58,587 bases of DNA from Rhodoferax sp. (GCF_030653815.1 NZ_JAURYQ010000028.1:1-58587); one strand, 5' to 3'; shown: positions 26,311 through 39,704, counted from the stretch's first letter. Program-made: numbers and translations. The notes: a model not told the origin generated them from the sequence alone.

Positions 26311-27791
26311 ATCTGGCCCCGCACCTGCCCGCCCTGCAAGTGGTTGTGCCCTTGATTGCAGCGCCGCTCACCGTGCTGTTGCGCCGGCGCAGCGTCGCAT
26401 TTGGCGTGGCATTGGTGGCAAGTTGGCTCTCCTTGGCGATCTCGCTACTGCTGTGGATGCAGGTGGCCAACAGCGGCACCATCAGCTACGCCATTGGCAG
26501 CTGGCCCGCTCCCTGGGGCATCGAGTACCGGGTCGACCGTTTGAACTCTTTCCTGCTGGTGCTGGTGTCCGGTATCGCCGCCTTGGTGCTGCCTTTCAGC
26601 CGGTCCAGCATCGAGTCCGAAGTGCCGACGCAACAGCACTACCTTTTTTACACCATGTTTGTGTTGTGCTTGGCCGGACTGCTGGGCATCGCCATCACCG
26701 GGGATGCCTTCAACATTTTTGTGTTCCTGGAAGTCTCCTCGCTGTCCGCCTACGTGTTGATTGCGCTGGGCCGCGATCGCCGGGCACTGTTTGCTGCTTT
26801 CCAATACTTGCTGATGGGCTCCATCGGGGCGAGCTTTCTGGTCATCGGCATCGGCCTGCTTTACCTGATGACCGGTACCCTGAACCTGGCCGACATGGGG
26901 CAGCGTTTGGCCTCGGTGCAGGGCACCCGACCGGTGCTGGCCGCGCTGGCCTTCATTACCGTGGGTGTCTCGCTCAAGCTGGCGCTGTTTCCGTTGCACC
27001 AGTGGTTGCCCAACGCCTATACCTTCGCACCGTCGGCAGTGTCGGCCTTTCTGGCGGCCACAGCGACCAAGGTGGCGGTCTATGTGCTGCTGCGCTTTTA
27101 TTTCACGGTGTTCGGCGAGTCAGCCGTGTTTGCCAAGTTGCCCATGCAGCAAATGATGCTGCTGCTGGCGCTGGCCGGCATGTTTGCAGCGTCGACCATT
27201 GCCATCTTCCAGACTGACCTGAAGCGGCTGTTTGCCTACTCGAGCGTGGCACAAATCGGCTACATCATTCTTGGCCTGTCGTTCAATTCGGTCAACGGCC
27301 TGACCGCCAGCATCGTCCACCTGTTCAACCATGGCATCACCAAAGGGGCCATCTTCATGTTGCTGGGCTGCGTGGCGCTGGGCATGGGTGGCACCACGCT
27401 GGCGCGGGTGCAGGGGCTGGGCAAGCGCATGCCACTGGTCAGTTTTGGCATTGTGGTGGGCGGGCTCTCGCTGATGGGCGTTCCGGGCACTGCCGGCTTC
27501 ATCAGCAAGTGGTATTTGTTGCTGGCAGCGCTTGAGCAAGGCCAGTGGTGGCTGGTGTTCATGATTGTCTTGTCGTCTCTGCTGGCGGCGGTTTATGTCT
27601 GGCGCTTCGTTGAAGTGGCCTATTTCCGGGCACCGCGCGACGATACCGCCAATGTCGCGGCGACGCCCTGGCTGATGAGCGTGCCGACCGCTATTTTGGT
27701 CATCAGCACGGTGTATTTCGGTTTTGACACCTCGTTCACGATTGGCACCGCTTCTGACGCTGCGGCTGCATTGCTCGGAGGGCAGCGCTGA
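26307..27791 (+). CDS. mrpD: Mrp/Mnh antiporter subunit D (first copy)
   Basis: A 494-residue proton-channel subunit with about 14 helices, homologous to NuoN/NuoM. Seen: NIFVFLEVSSLSAYVLIALG with the conserved channel Glu, ATATKVAVYVLLRFYF with the lysine, KRLFAYSSVAQIGYI, and GVPGTAGFISKWYL. The first of three large antiporter-like subunits in the operon. Confidence 0.93.
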   Translation: MNLAPHLPALQVVVPLIAAPLTVLLRRRSVAFGVALVASWLSLAISLLLWMQVANSGTISYAIGSWPAPWGIEYRVDRLNSFLLVLVSGIAALVLPFSRSSIESEVPTQQHYLFYTMFVLCLAGLLGIAITGDAFNIFVFLEVSSLSAYVLIALGRDRRALFAAFQYLLMGSIGASFLVIGIGLLYLMTGTLNLADMGQRLASVQGTRPVLAALAFITVGVSLKLALFPLHQWLPNAYTFAPSAVSAFLAATATKVAVYVLLRFYFTVFGESAVFAKLPMQQMMLLLALAGMFAASTIAIFQTDLKRLFAYSSVAQIGYIILGLSFNSVNGLTASIVHLFNHGITKGAIFMLLGCVALGMGGTTLARVQGLGKRMPLVSFGIVVGGLSLMGVPGTAGFISKWYLLLAALEQGQWWLVFMIVLSSLLAAVYVWRFVEVAYFRAPRDDTANVAATPWLMSVPTAILVISTVYFGFDTSFTIGTASDAAAALLGGQR

Positions 27792-29257
27792 TGCTGACAC
27801 CCGAACAGGCCATTCTGGCGTCCATGGCCGTGCCTTTGGCCGGCGCCTTGTTGATCTCACTGGCCGGGCGTCTACCCAATCTGCGTGAAACCATCACGCT
27901 GGTCACTGCAGCGGTGTTGTTGGTGCTGGTGTTGACGCTGCTGCCGCTGGTGCTGGTCGGTGCGCGCCCTGGCGTGGTGCTGTTCAGCTTGCTGCCGGGT
28001 CTGAGCATCGCGTTCCAGGTCGAGCCGCTGGGTATGCTGTTTGCGCTGATAGCGTCTGGCCTGTGGATCGTCAATTCGCTGTACTCCATTGGCTACATGC
28101 GCGGCAACCAAGAGGCGAATCAAACACGCTTTTTTGTCTGCTTTGCAGTTTCCATCGCAGCCACCATGGGCATTGCCTTCTCGGGCAACTTGCTCACCCT
28201 GTTCATCTTTTATGAAGTGCTGACGCTCAGCACCTACCCGCTGGTTACGCACCACGGCACCGACAAGGCGCGCGACGGCGGGCGTATCTACCTCGGTCTG
28301 CTGTTGAGCACATCCACCGTGTTGCTGCTGCCTGCGCTGGTGTTTATCTGGCACATTGCCGGTACCACCGACTTCACGGTAGGGGGCATCCTGGCCGACA
28401 AGCTCAAACCCGGTGAGCTTGCCTTGTTGTTGGGCTTGTGCGTGTTCGGCATCGGCAAGGCCGCGCTGATGCCTTTCCACCGCTGGTTGCCTGCCGCCAT
28501 GGTGGCACCCACGCCGGTGTCGGCACTGTTGCACGCTGTGGCCGTGGTCAAGGCCGGCGTCTTCAGTGTGGTCAAGGTGATGGTCTATGTGTTTGGTGTG
28601 GACACCCTTGCCACAGCGGGTGCCACGAATTGGCTGGTGGTTGTGGCCGGGTTCACCATCATCGCGGCCTCGGTGGTGGCACTGAGTGCGGACAACCTGA
28701 AACGCCGGCTGGCCTATTCCACAGTCAGCCAACTTTCCTATGTCACCATGGCTGCGGCCTTGCTGGCCCCCTTGTCGCTGGTGGGCGCCGTGATGCACAT
28801 CGCCGCCCATGCGGTCGGCAAGATCACCCTCTTTTTTGCTGCGGGCGCCATTTACACCGCTGCCCACAAAACCGAGATCAGCCAGCTCGATGGCATTGGT
28901 CGGCGCATGCCCTGGACCATGGGCGCCTTCGCCATTGCCGCACTGTCCATGATTGGTCTGCCCCCGGCCGTTGGTTTTATTTCCAAGTGGTACATGGTGT
29001 CGGGCGCCATGGCCAGTCAGCACTGGTTGGCGGTCACGGTCATTGTGCTGAGCACCTTGCTCAACGCAGGCTATTTCCTGCCCATTGTGTACCGCGCTTT
29101 CTTTGTGGCACCCCCGGCGGACCCGCACGGCCATCCGCACGGCGAGGCGCCCTTGCCGATGGTGATCGCCCTGACAGCGACCGCCACCGTGACGGTACTG
29201 TTATTTTTCTTTCCCGACGTGCCCCTGGCGCTCGCCCGCCAGATGCTCAACCCGTAA
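27791..29257 (+). CDS. mrpD: Mrp/Mnh antiporter subunit D (second copy, NuoM-like)
   Basis: A 488-residue paralogue of the preceding gene. Seen: NLLTLFIFYEVLTLSTYPLV with the channel Glu, HAVAVVKAGVFSVVKV with the Lys, LKRRLAYSTVSQLSYV and GLPPAVGFISKWYM. A His-rich cluster, HGHPHGE, near residue 453 may bind metal or be a loop oddity. Start overlaps the previous stop (TGATG). Confidence 0.93.
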   Translation: MLTPEQAILASMAVPLAGALLISLAGRLPNLRETITLVTAAVLLVLVLTLLPLVLVGARPGVVLFSLLPGLSIAFQVEPLGMLFALIASGLWIVNSLYSIGYMRGNQEANQTRFFVCFAVSIAATMGIAFSGNLLTLFIFYEVLTLSTYPLVTHHGTDKARDGGRIYLGLLLSTSTVLLLPALVFIWHIAGTTDFTVGGILADKLKPGELALLLGLCVFGIGKAALMPFHRWLPAAMVAPTPVSALLHAVAVVKAGVFSVVKVMVYVFGVDTLATAGATNWLVVVAGFTIIAASVVALSADNLKRRLAYSTVSQLSYVTMAAALLAPLSLVGAVMHIAAHAVGKITLFFAAGAIYTAAHKTEISQLDGIGRRMPWTMGAFAIAALSMIGLPPAVGFISKWYMVSGAMASQHWLAVTVIVLSTLLNAGYFLPIVYRAFFVAPPADPHGHPHGEAPLPMVIALTATATVTVLLFFFPDVPLALARQMLNP

Positions 29258-29259
29258 GA

Positions 29260-29523
29260 ATGAAACCAATGGACGAAAAAACCCACTGGCTGGATCATCC
29301 CCGCAACGTGAAGCTGCTTTGGCGCAGTTTTCTGGCGGTACTGCTGCTGCTGGCACTGGCGGAGTTTTTTGTGCCCATGCACCCGCATTTTGAAATTGAG
29401 TCGGTGTTTGGTTTTTACGCTTGGTATGGTTCACTTGCCTGCGCCTTGCTGATCCTGGTGACCAAAGGCCTGGCGCTGGTGCTGCAGCGCCCTGACAAGC
29501 ATTACGGCAAAGACCATGACTGA
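29260..29523 (+). CDS. Small two-helix membrane protein of the antiporter operon
   Basis: An 87-residue protein with helices at about 22-40 and 48-67 and charged ends (MKPMDEKTHW; RPDKHYGKDHD). ATG 29260 lies two bases after the preceding stop; its own stop overlaps the next gene by eight bases. Position within the operon suggests a small accessory subunit. No named domain recognised. Confidence 0.75.
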   Translation: MKPMDEKTHWLDHPRNVKLLWRSFLAVLLLLALAEFFVPMHPHFEIESVFGFYAWYGSLACALLILVTKGLALVLQRPDKHYGKDHD

Positions 29524-31201
29524 GGCTGTGCTTCATCCCGGGCTGGTGCTCATTGTGGGCGCCCTGCTACTGCCCCTGCTGCGTGGTGCGCTACGCTCTG
29601 TGGCAATCGTGGCCTTGCCGTTGTTGGTGTTGGCCTTGGTATGGCAGGTGCCCGATGGTTCGGCCTGGCAGTTGCGCTTTCTTGATTACACCCTGACACC
29701 CTTGCAAGGTGACAAGCTCTCACGGCTGTTTGCCACCATCTTTGCGCTGATGGCCGCTGGCGGTGGACTGTTTGCCATGACGCAAAAAAGCCGCGTCGAA
29801 GTACCAGCTGCCTTTGTTTATGCCGGCTCAGCCATAGGCGTGGCTTTGGCAGGCGACCTGGTCACGGTGTTTGTGTTCTGGGAGCTGATGGCGGTCGGCT
29901 CGACCCTGGTGCTCTGGAGCCAGGGCACCGAAGCGGCGTATCGCGCGGCCAGACGCTACCTGATGATTCACCTGCTGGGCGGTGTTCTGCTGTTTGCCGG
30001 TGTGACCGGCCACATTGTTGACACAGGTGATGTGGCGTTTACCCGCATGGCGCTGGAATCGTCCGCGCACTGGCTGATCCTGATCGGTTTCCTGGTCAAC
30101 GCGGCTGCCCCGCCTTTATCTGCCTGGCTGGCCGATGCCTACCCTGAAGCCTCCTGGAGCGGCACAGTGTTCCTGTCGGCCTTCACCACCAAGACGGCGG
30201 TGTATGTTTTGCTGCGCGGCTTTCCCGGCAACGAGTTGCTGATCTGGCTTGGCTTGTTCATGGCGTTTTATGGCATCGTCTATGGCCTGCTGGAAAACGA
30301 CATTCGGCGCATCCTGGCTTACACCATCGTCAACCAGGGCGGCCTGATGATGGTGGGTGTGGGTATTGGCACAGAGATGGCCCTCAACGGTGCAGCAGCA
30401 CAAGCCTTTGTCGGTGTGATCTATGTTGCGCTGTTGCTCATGTCGGCAGGGTCGGTGATGTTGATGACGGGCAAGCGCAAATGTTCGGAGCTCGGTGGCT
30501 TGTTTCGAACCATGCCCTTGACTGCAAGCTGCGGCATCGTCGGCGCCATGGCGATTTCGGCATTCCCGCTCACCTCCGGCTTCATCTCCAAATCCATGGT
30601 GTCACAGGCCGCACTTGACGGGCATCATCTGTGGATCTGGCTGTTGCTGACGACCGCATCGGCTGGTGTGTTGCTGCACGCCGGGTTCAAGTTCGTCTGG
30701 TTTGTTTTTTTCCAGAAAGATTCCGGCTTGCGCCCGGCTGAGCCGCCGCGCAGCATGCGCTGGGCCATGGTTTTCTTTTCGTTCCTGTGTATTGCGCTGG
30801 GCGTCTGGCCTGAACCGCTGTATGCGTTGCTGCCTTTCGCAGTCAACTATGTGCCCTACACCGCAGCCCATGTGGTGACGCAGTTGCAGTTGCTGCTGTT
30901 CTCGGGTCTGGCCTTCTTCGTGTTGTTGCCCTACCTGAAGCGCAGTTTGACCATCACACTGGATGTGGACTGGGTCTGGCGCACTTTGCTACCCGCGCTG
31001 TTGCGTTATGTGGGCCTGCCGCTGGCCAAGGCATGGAACCTGATGGTGCGGGCGGCCTATGTACTGATCACGGAGTCCTTGGCACTGGTGCTTTACCAGC
31101 ATCGCCAGGACGGCCGGTTTGCGCGCACCTGGTCCACCCGAAGCATGGCCCTGTGGGTGCTGGTGCTGTTATTGGGATTCCTCGTCCTCTATTACGTCTG
31201 A
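29516..31201 (+). CDS. Third NuoL/NuoM-like antiporter subunit
   Basis: A 561-residue membrane protein with about 14 core helices and an extended C-terminus (about 475-561) with a further amphipathic stretch and one or two helices. Seen: VTVFVFWELMAVGSTLVLW with the channel Glu, TTKTAVYVLLRGF with the Lys, NDIRRILAYTIVNQGGLMMVG and FPLTSGFISKSM. It replaces the A subunit of classical Mrp but lacks the fused MbhD part, which is the separate gene at 24966. Confidence 0.88.
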   Translation: MTEAVLHPGLVLIVGALLLPLLRGALRSVAIVALPLLVLALVWQVPDGSAWQLRFLDYTLTPLQGDKLSRLFATIFALMAAGGGLFAMTQKSRVEVPAAFVYAGSAIGVALAGDLVTVFVFWELMAVGSTLVLWSQGTEAAYRAARRYLMIHLLGGVLLFAGVTGHIVDTGDVAFTRMALESSAHWLILIGFLVNAAAPPLSAWLADAYPEASWSGTVFLSAFTTKTAVYVLLRGFPGNELLIWLGLFMAFYGIVYGLLENDIRRILAYTIVNQGGLMMVGVGIGTEMALNGAAAQAFVGVIYVALLLMSAGSVMLMTGKRKCSELGGLFRTMPLTASCGIVGAMAISAFPLTSGFISKSMVSQAALDGHHLWIWLLLTTASAGVLLHAGFKFVWFVFFQKDSGLRPAEPPRSMRWAMVFFSFLCIALGVWPEPLYALLPFAVNYVPYTAAHVVTQLQLLLFSGLAFFVLLPYLKRSLTITLDVDWVWRTLLPALLRYVGLPLAKAWNLMVRAAYVLITESLALVLYQHRQDGRFARTWSTRSMALWVLVLLLGFLVLYYV

Positions 31202-31239
31202 GTGTCTCACTGGTAAAAGCAGGACAAGTCAACTTCAAC

Positions 31240-31266
31240 AAAAAAGCCACCCGAGGGTGGCTTTTT
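31240..31266. terminator. Bidirectional intrinsic terminator
   Basis: A6-GCCACC-CGAG-GGTGGC-T5 hairpin between the convergent antiporter operon and the lipoprotein gene; works on either strand. Confidence 0.9.
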
Positions 31267-31284
31267 CACGCAGCGAAAAGCTGA

Positions 31285-31551
31285 TTACTTGGAAGCAGCG
31301 GCTTTGGCAGCATCAGCGGCAACGTCAGTCGCCTTTTTGGCGACATCGGCAGCAGCGTCAGCCGAAGCGGCAACAGCCGAAGCAGCCGTGTTGGCAGCAG
31401 AGGCAGCAGCAGCAGCAGCATCAACCACAGCGGCAGCGGCAGCAGGTGCTTCCACGGGAGCCGGTGCAGGAGCGGGCGCTTCTTCTTTTTTGCCACAGGC
31501 AACGAGGGCAGCAGCAGCGATCACGGCGATCAGAACGAGAGATTTATTCAT
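31285..31551 (-). CDS. Ala-rich putative lipoprotein
   Basis: An 88-residue precursor. The signal peptide ends in the lipobox LVAC (Cys19), then GKKEEAPAPAPAP and a run of Ala-rich, near-heptad sequence containing VVDAAAAAAS. Outer-membrane or periplasmic anchoring is likely, perhaps as an Lpp-like helix. ATG 31551 is chosen because it begins the signal peptide; an upstream in-frame alternative has no support. Low complexity prevents family assignment. Confidence 0.7.
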   Translation of the reverse strand: MNKSLVLIAVIAAAALVACGKKEEAPAPAPAPVEAPAAAAAVVDAAAAAASAANTAASAVAASADAAADVAKKATDVAADAAKAAASK

Positions 31552-31644
31552 TTGTAATACCTGATAAAAAAATTCCGGAATTTGCCTTGTGGAGGCCCAC
31601 AAAACCAAGCAGACGCAGCGAGTATTGCGTTAACTCGGAGCTGA

Positions 31645-31650
31645 ATTATA
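31645..31650 (-). promoter_or_regulatory. Candidate -10 box for the lipoprotein gene
   Basis: Exact TATAAT on the minus strand, 94 bases upstream of the start codon. No good -35 hexamer is visible at 16-18 bases, so the assignment is tentative. Confidence 0.4.
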
Positions 31651-31730
31651 GTGAGAAACTACTGGTTTTTACGCTTGACTAAAAACTCACACTATGTTTG
31701 CAACAATCTATTTCAATGCTGCTGCGGTGA

Positions 31731-32879
31731 TCATTCAAGGGCCTGAAGCCAACCAGCGACCCACCAAGCCGTGACCAGCATCAGCGCCTGCACACTGAGC
31801 TTGCCTACGTCCCGGGCTGAAAGGCGGCGGGTGTTGGCCAGGCTGCGCATCAAAGTGGCATCCCGCCCCGAAGCACTGAAGCTCTCGCCATTGATGAAAA
31901 CATGGTGGGCATCGAACATCATGCGCGTGCGCCGGTCCAGACGAATGCCCTGGGCCTTCAAGGTCAGCGCATCCTGTGCAGACTCGGACTGCACTTCAAA
32001 CCAGACATTGGGCTTGGGCTCGGTCATGTACTCACCCAGGCCCCGTGCCAGCGCCCGACTGTCCTGCAGGGCGTCTTGCAGTGCATCCTGGGCAAACTCC
32101 AGCATCCGGGCAGAGATTTCTGCGGGCTGGTCGACCGCGGGCTGATTGGGATCCTGGTACAAAGCCACACCCACCGCCTCCTCGGCGTCTTCTGCGAGGC
32201 GCTGCAGCAGTTCCCGGGCCAGCTCGGCCCGGTTCGGAATACGAAAGCCAATGGAATAGGTCATGCATTCGCCCTCGGCAATGCCGTCATGGGCATAACG
32301 CGGCGGCAAATACAGCAGATCACCCGGCTCCAGCACATACTCCGCCTCGGGCTCGAAGTTGGCCAGGATTTTCAAAGGCACATCGGGCTGCAGGCTCAAA
32401 TCTTTTTGGCGGCCAATGCGCCAGCGCCTGTTGCCATGCGCCTGCAATAAAAACACGTCATAACTGTCGTAGTGCGGCCCCACGCCACCGCCATTGGTGG
32501 CGTAGCTGATCATCAGGTCGTCCAGCCGCGCGTCAGGTACAAACCTGAACTGGTTCATCAGTTCGTGCACCCGCTCGTGGTGCAAATCCACGCCCTGCAC
32601 CAGAATTGTCCACCCCGGTTGCTTCAGGGGTGGCAGGGCACGGCGCTGAAACGGCCCGTGCTTGAAGCGCCAACCCGGCCTGGACCCCGGCTCCTGAATC
32701 ACCATGCGGGTCTGGGCGTCTTCATTGGCGGCAAGTTCAAACAACTCCGCGCGGTCCAACAAGGGTTTGAAGCCGGGCACGGCCTGCCTAACCAACAATG
32801 GCTTTTTTTGCCAATAGCGTTTCATGAACACTTCTGGGCTGATACCGCCTAACAAAGGCAGCGCTTGGGTGACATCCAT
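31731..32879 (-). CDS. roxA: JmjC-type cupin ribosomal oxygenase (RoxA/YcfD family)
   Basis: A 382-residue Fe(II)/2-oxoglutarate oxygenase; E. coli RoxA hydroxylates an arginine of ribosomal protein L16. Iron ligands are His136 and Asp138 (GPHYDSYDVF) and His197 (PPRYAHDGI). The N-terminus ISPEVFMKRYWQKKPLLV is typical. The winged-helix C-terminal region follows. ATG 32879 is preceded by CGGAG; frames extending further upstream overlap the divergent SlyD-like gene and are rejected. Confidence 0.9.
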   Translation of the reverse strand: MDVTQALPLLGGISPEVFMKRYWQKKPLLVRQAVPGFKPLLDRAELFELAANEDAQTRMVIQEPGSRPGWRFKHGPFQRRALPPLKQPGWTILVQGVDLHHERVHELMNQFRFVPDARLDDLMISYATNGGGVGPHYDSYDVFLLQAHGNRRWRIGRQKDLSLQPDVPLKILANFEPEAEYVLEPGDLLYLPPRYAHDGIAEGECMTYSIGFRIPNRAELARELLQRLAEDAEEAVGVALYQDPNQPAVDQPAEISARMLEFAQDALQDALQDSRALARGLGEYMTEPKPNVWFEVQSESAQDALTLKAQGIRLDRRTRMMFDAHHVFINGESFSASGRDATLMRSLANTRRLSARDVGKLSVQALMLVTAWWVAGWLQALE

Positions 32880-32919
32880 GGGGTACTCCGTTCGGTTTTT
32901 TGTCTGCGACAATTCTCGT

Positions 32920-33453
32920 ATGGAAATCACACAACAATGCGTCGTCGCTTTAACTTGGACACTCAAAGATTCTTTGGGTGAGGAATTGGACGTGCTCGAT
33001 GAACCCGTCGAGTTTTTGGTGGGGGGCGGTGACTTGTTTGAAGTCATCGAAACTGCACTGCAAGGCCATGAGGCAGGTGCCACCCTGAACCTGCACATCG
33101 AGCCCGAGCAGGGCTTTGGCGAGTTCAACGAACAGCTCATTTTTCTGGAAAGGCGCGAACTCTTCCCACCCGAGCTCGAAGAAGGCCTGACCTTCGAAGG
33201 CGCTGCCCTGCCCGCCGGGTGTACCCCGGACATGCCACAGGATGTGCTTTACACCGTGACCGACATCTACCCGGAACATGTGGTGCTGGACGGCAACCAT
33301 CCGCTGGCCGGCATTGCGCTGCACCTGACACTGCAGGTGCGCGGCGTGCGCGAAGCCACCGAAGCGGAAATTGGTTGCGGCAGTGCGGGAACGGGTTTTT
33401 TCAAGGTCACGCCCATGCACAGCCTGCCACCGGGCAGCGACCTGCTGCACTAG
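32920..33453 (+). CDS. SlyD-like FKBP-type peptidyl-prolyl isomerase
   Basis: A 177-residue cytoplasmic folding helper. FKBP half: VALTWTLKDSLGEELDVLDE and VEFLVGGGDLFEVIETAL; GFGEFNEQLIF marks the IF chaperone insertion boundary. It has no His-rich metal tail, unlike E. coli SlyD. The C-terminal quarter is longer than usual for the family and ends in SLPPGSDLLH. Divergent from roxA with 40 bases between starts. Confidence 0.85.
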   Translation: MEITQQCVVALTWTLKDSLGEELDVLDEPVEFLVGGGDLFEVIETALQGHEAGATLNLHIEPEQGFGEFNEQLIFLERRELFPPELEEGLTFEGAALPAGCTPDMPQDVLYTVTDIYPEHVVLDGNHPLAGIALHLTLQVRGVREATEAEIGCGSAGTGFFKVTPMHSLPPGSDLLH

Positions 33454-33455
33454 GG

Positions 33456-33540
33456 GCCTGGGCGGCAGAGCGTTCTGCGCAGGTAAAAGGAGGAGCCCGC
33501 AGGGCGGGGGACACGCAGCAGAACGCTCTGCCGCCCAGGC
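33456..33540. repeat. 23-base perfect inverted repeat with GGAGGAGCCCGCAGGGCGG loop
   Basis: Arms 33456-33478 and 33518-33540 match perfectly (23 bases) around a 39-base GC-rich loop that itself contains the nested pair GCCCGC/GCGGG-like and CGCAGGGCG. It fills the 106-base space between convergent genes, starting three bases after a stop codon. It looks like a dispersed palindromic intergenic element and may double as a terminator. Confidence 0.75.
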
Positions 33541-33559
33541 TCCTGGCGCTCTGGAAAAA

Positions 33560-34005
33560 TCAGGCTTTGCCAGTCGAGCCGTAGCCGCCCTCGCCGCGCA
33601 CGCTGGCCGGGAACTCGGTCACCACGTTGAACTGGGCTTGCACCACCGGCACGATCACCAGTTGCGCAATGCGTTCCATGGGCTCGATGGTGAAGGCCAC
33701 ATCACTGCGGTTCCAGGCGCTCACCATCAACTGGCCCTGGTAATCGCTGTCGATCAGGCCGACCAGATTGCCCAGCACGATGCCGTGCTTGTGACCCAGA
33801 CCGGAGCGCGGCAGGATCATGGCGGCAAAGCCTGGGTTGTGCAGGTAAATGGCAATGCCGGTGGGCACCAGTTGCCAGGCATTGGGCGCCAGTGTCAAGG
33901 GCGCCTCCAGGCAAGCACGCAAGTCCAGACCGGCACTGCCGGGCGTGGCATAGGCCGGCAACTGGTCCGCCATGCGCGGGTCGATCACTTTGACATCAAT
34001 CTTCA

Positions 34006-34009
<4 letters not shown>
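33560..34009 (-). CDS. dut: dUTP diphosphatase
   Basis: A 149-residue trimeric enzyme hydrolysing dUTP to dUMP and pyrophosphate. All five motifs are visible, including [36 protein letters not shown] and the C-terminal [10 protein letters not shown] arm. The start ATGATG overlaps the coaBC stop, the classical coaBC-dut pair. Confidence 0.96.
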
Positions 34010-36990
<2,981 letters not shown>

Positions 36991-36991
<1 letters not shown>

Positions 36992-37848
36992 TGAAACTGT
37001 GTGGTTTTGACGTCGGCTTGCAACAGCCGTTTTTCCTGATTGCCGGTCCCTGTGTCATCGAGTCCGAGCAATTGCAGATGGACACGGCCGGCACGCTGAA
37101 GGAAATCACCGCCAGCCTGGGCATTCCCTTCATTTTCAAAAGCAGCTTTGACAAGGCCAACCGCTCCAGCGGCAGCACCTTTCGGGGACCTGGCATCGAC
37201 AAGGGACTTGAAATTCTGGCCAAGGTCAAACGTGAGTTGGGCTTGCCGGTGCTGACCGACATTCACTCCGAAGACCAGATCGCCCAAGTGACGGCCGTGG
37301 TCGACGTGCTGCAAACGCCGGCTTTTTTATGCCGCCAAACGGACTTCATTCGCGCGGTGGCGCAATCCGGCAAACCCGTCAACATCAAAAAGGGGCAATT
37401 TCTGGCGCCTGGCGACATGAAAAACGTGATCGACAAGGCCCGCGCCGCTGCCCGTGAAAAAGGTCTGCCAGAAGACAACTTCATGGCGTGCGAGCGCGGC
37501 GTCAGCTTTGGCTATAACAACCTGGTGAGCGACATGCGCGCGCTGGCCATCATGCGCGACACGGGTGCGCCCGTGGTCTTCGATGCCACCCACTCGGTGC
37601 AATTGCCCGGCGGTCAGGGCACCAGCAGCGGCGGCCAGCGTGAGATGGTGCCTGTGCTGGCGCGTGCGGCTGTGGCGGTCGGTGTGGCCGGCCTGTTCAT
37701 GGAAACCCACCCCAATCCAGCCCAGGCCCTGAGCGACGGCCCCAACGCCGTGCCACTGAAACACATGAAAGCCCTGCTTGAAACCCTGTTGGCACTGGAC
37801 CAGGTGACCAAGCGGCATGGCTTCCTTGAAAACGATTTTTCCGCTTGA
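36991..37848 (+). CDS. kdsA: 3-deoxy-8-phosphooctulonate (KDO8P) synthase
   Basis: A 285-residue enzyme condensing PEP and arabinose 5-phosphate for lipopolysaccharide core synthesis. Seen: [11 protein letters not shown] with Cys21, the metal-ligand position. Cys here marks the metal-dependent class; E. coli has Asn. [11 protein letters not shown] binds arabinose 5-phosphate; the HSVQ and ETHPNP segments follow. Translationally coupled to pyrG and followed by eno, the usual beta/gamma-proteobacterial order. Confidence 0.96.
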
Positions 37849-37877
37849 TCCCATTGATCGCGCCTTATTTCCGTTAA

Positions 37878-39182
<1,305 letters not shown>

Positions 39183-39190
39183 AGAGAACC

Positions 39191-39469
39191 ATGGGCTCAC
39201 GTTCGGTGATGCTCGCACTGATTGCACTGCTCGTGATCTTGCACGCGCAGTTGTGGTCGGGGCGCGGCAGCATCCCGAACGTGGCACAGTTGCAGGCGCA
39301 ACTCAAGACGCAAGCCCAACTCAATCAACAAGCGGTTCAGGCCAACCAGCAACTGGCTGCTGAAGTGCGGGACTTGAAAGAAGGGCTCGAAATGGTTGAG
39401 GAAAAGGCGCGCATGGAACTGGGCATGATCAAGGTCAATGAAATCTATGTGTTGATTGCACGACCCTGA
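39191..39469 (+). CDS. ftsB: Cell division protein FtsB
   Basis: A 92-residue bitopic divisome protein with an N-terminal helix (MLALIALLVILHAQLW), then a coiled coil (about 30-72) that pairs with FtsL and FtsQ, and the conserved EEKARMELGMIK. Begins eight bases after eno, as in many Proteobacteria. Confidence 0.94.
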   Translation: MGSRSVMLALIALLVILHAQLWSGRGSIPNVAQLQAQLKTQAQLNQQAVQANQQLAAEVRDLKEGLEMVEEKARMELGMIKVNEIYVLIARP

Positions 39470-39519
39470 AAAAGTCGTCATTTTTACGCTTTTCTGGTCA
39501 CGGCCCGCCTTGGCGACAC

Positions 39520-39525
39520 TACAAT
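39520..39525 (+). promoter_or_regulatory. -10 box of the 6S RNA promoter
   Basis: TACAAT, five bases before the first paired base of the 6S RNA; transcription would begin near 39531-39532. The -35 element is not clear. Confidence 0.6.
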
Positions 39526-39530
39526 CAATT

Positions 39531-39704
39531 TGCCTGCCGTGTATGCCGGGTTTTATATTTCCTTGAACCAATGCTCATAGAGCCCGGGCTTGGAACATTG
39601 TCATGTCAGCGTGATCGTCTCGCGTTAGATGAACCCAAGACATTGACTGACCTCGCCCACCTGAACCCCGGTTCAGGATGCGGATCCGGTGACACGCGCA
39701 GGCA
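39531..39704 (+). ncRNA. ssrS: 6S RNA
   Basis: A 174-base fold with the 6S pattern. The closing stem pairs TGCCTGC (39531-39537) with GCAGGCA (39698-39704) and CGTGT (39538-39542) with ACACG (39692-39696), with a one-base bulge. An open central bubble contains TTTATATTTCCTTGAACC on the 5' side and a small CCTGAACC/GGTTCAGG hairpin on the 3' side, as in beta-proteobacterial 6S RNAs. The 6S RNA mimics an open promoter and holds sigma-70 RNA polymerase in slow growth. It is identified by structure reading only. Confidence 0.8.

Noticed and set aside
27872..29140. 422-codon open frame opposite the second antiporter D subunit
   Set aside because: Mirror frame of a transmembrane gene; the product is extremely His/Gln/Arg-rich, typical of antisense translation.
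31285..31551. Short tandem repeat or CRISPR-like array in the Ala-rich region
   Set aside because: The repetition follows GCx alanine codons without fixed repeat and spacer units. No CRISPR array is seen anywhere in the window.
31119..31682. Gln-rich 187-codon open frame on the plus strand over the Ala-rich lipoprotein
   Set aside because: Poly-Gln arises from reading Ala/GCx repeats on the other strand. The minus strand has a lipobox, signal peptide and start.
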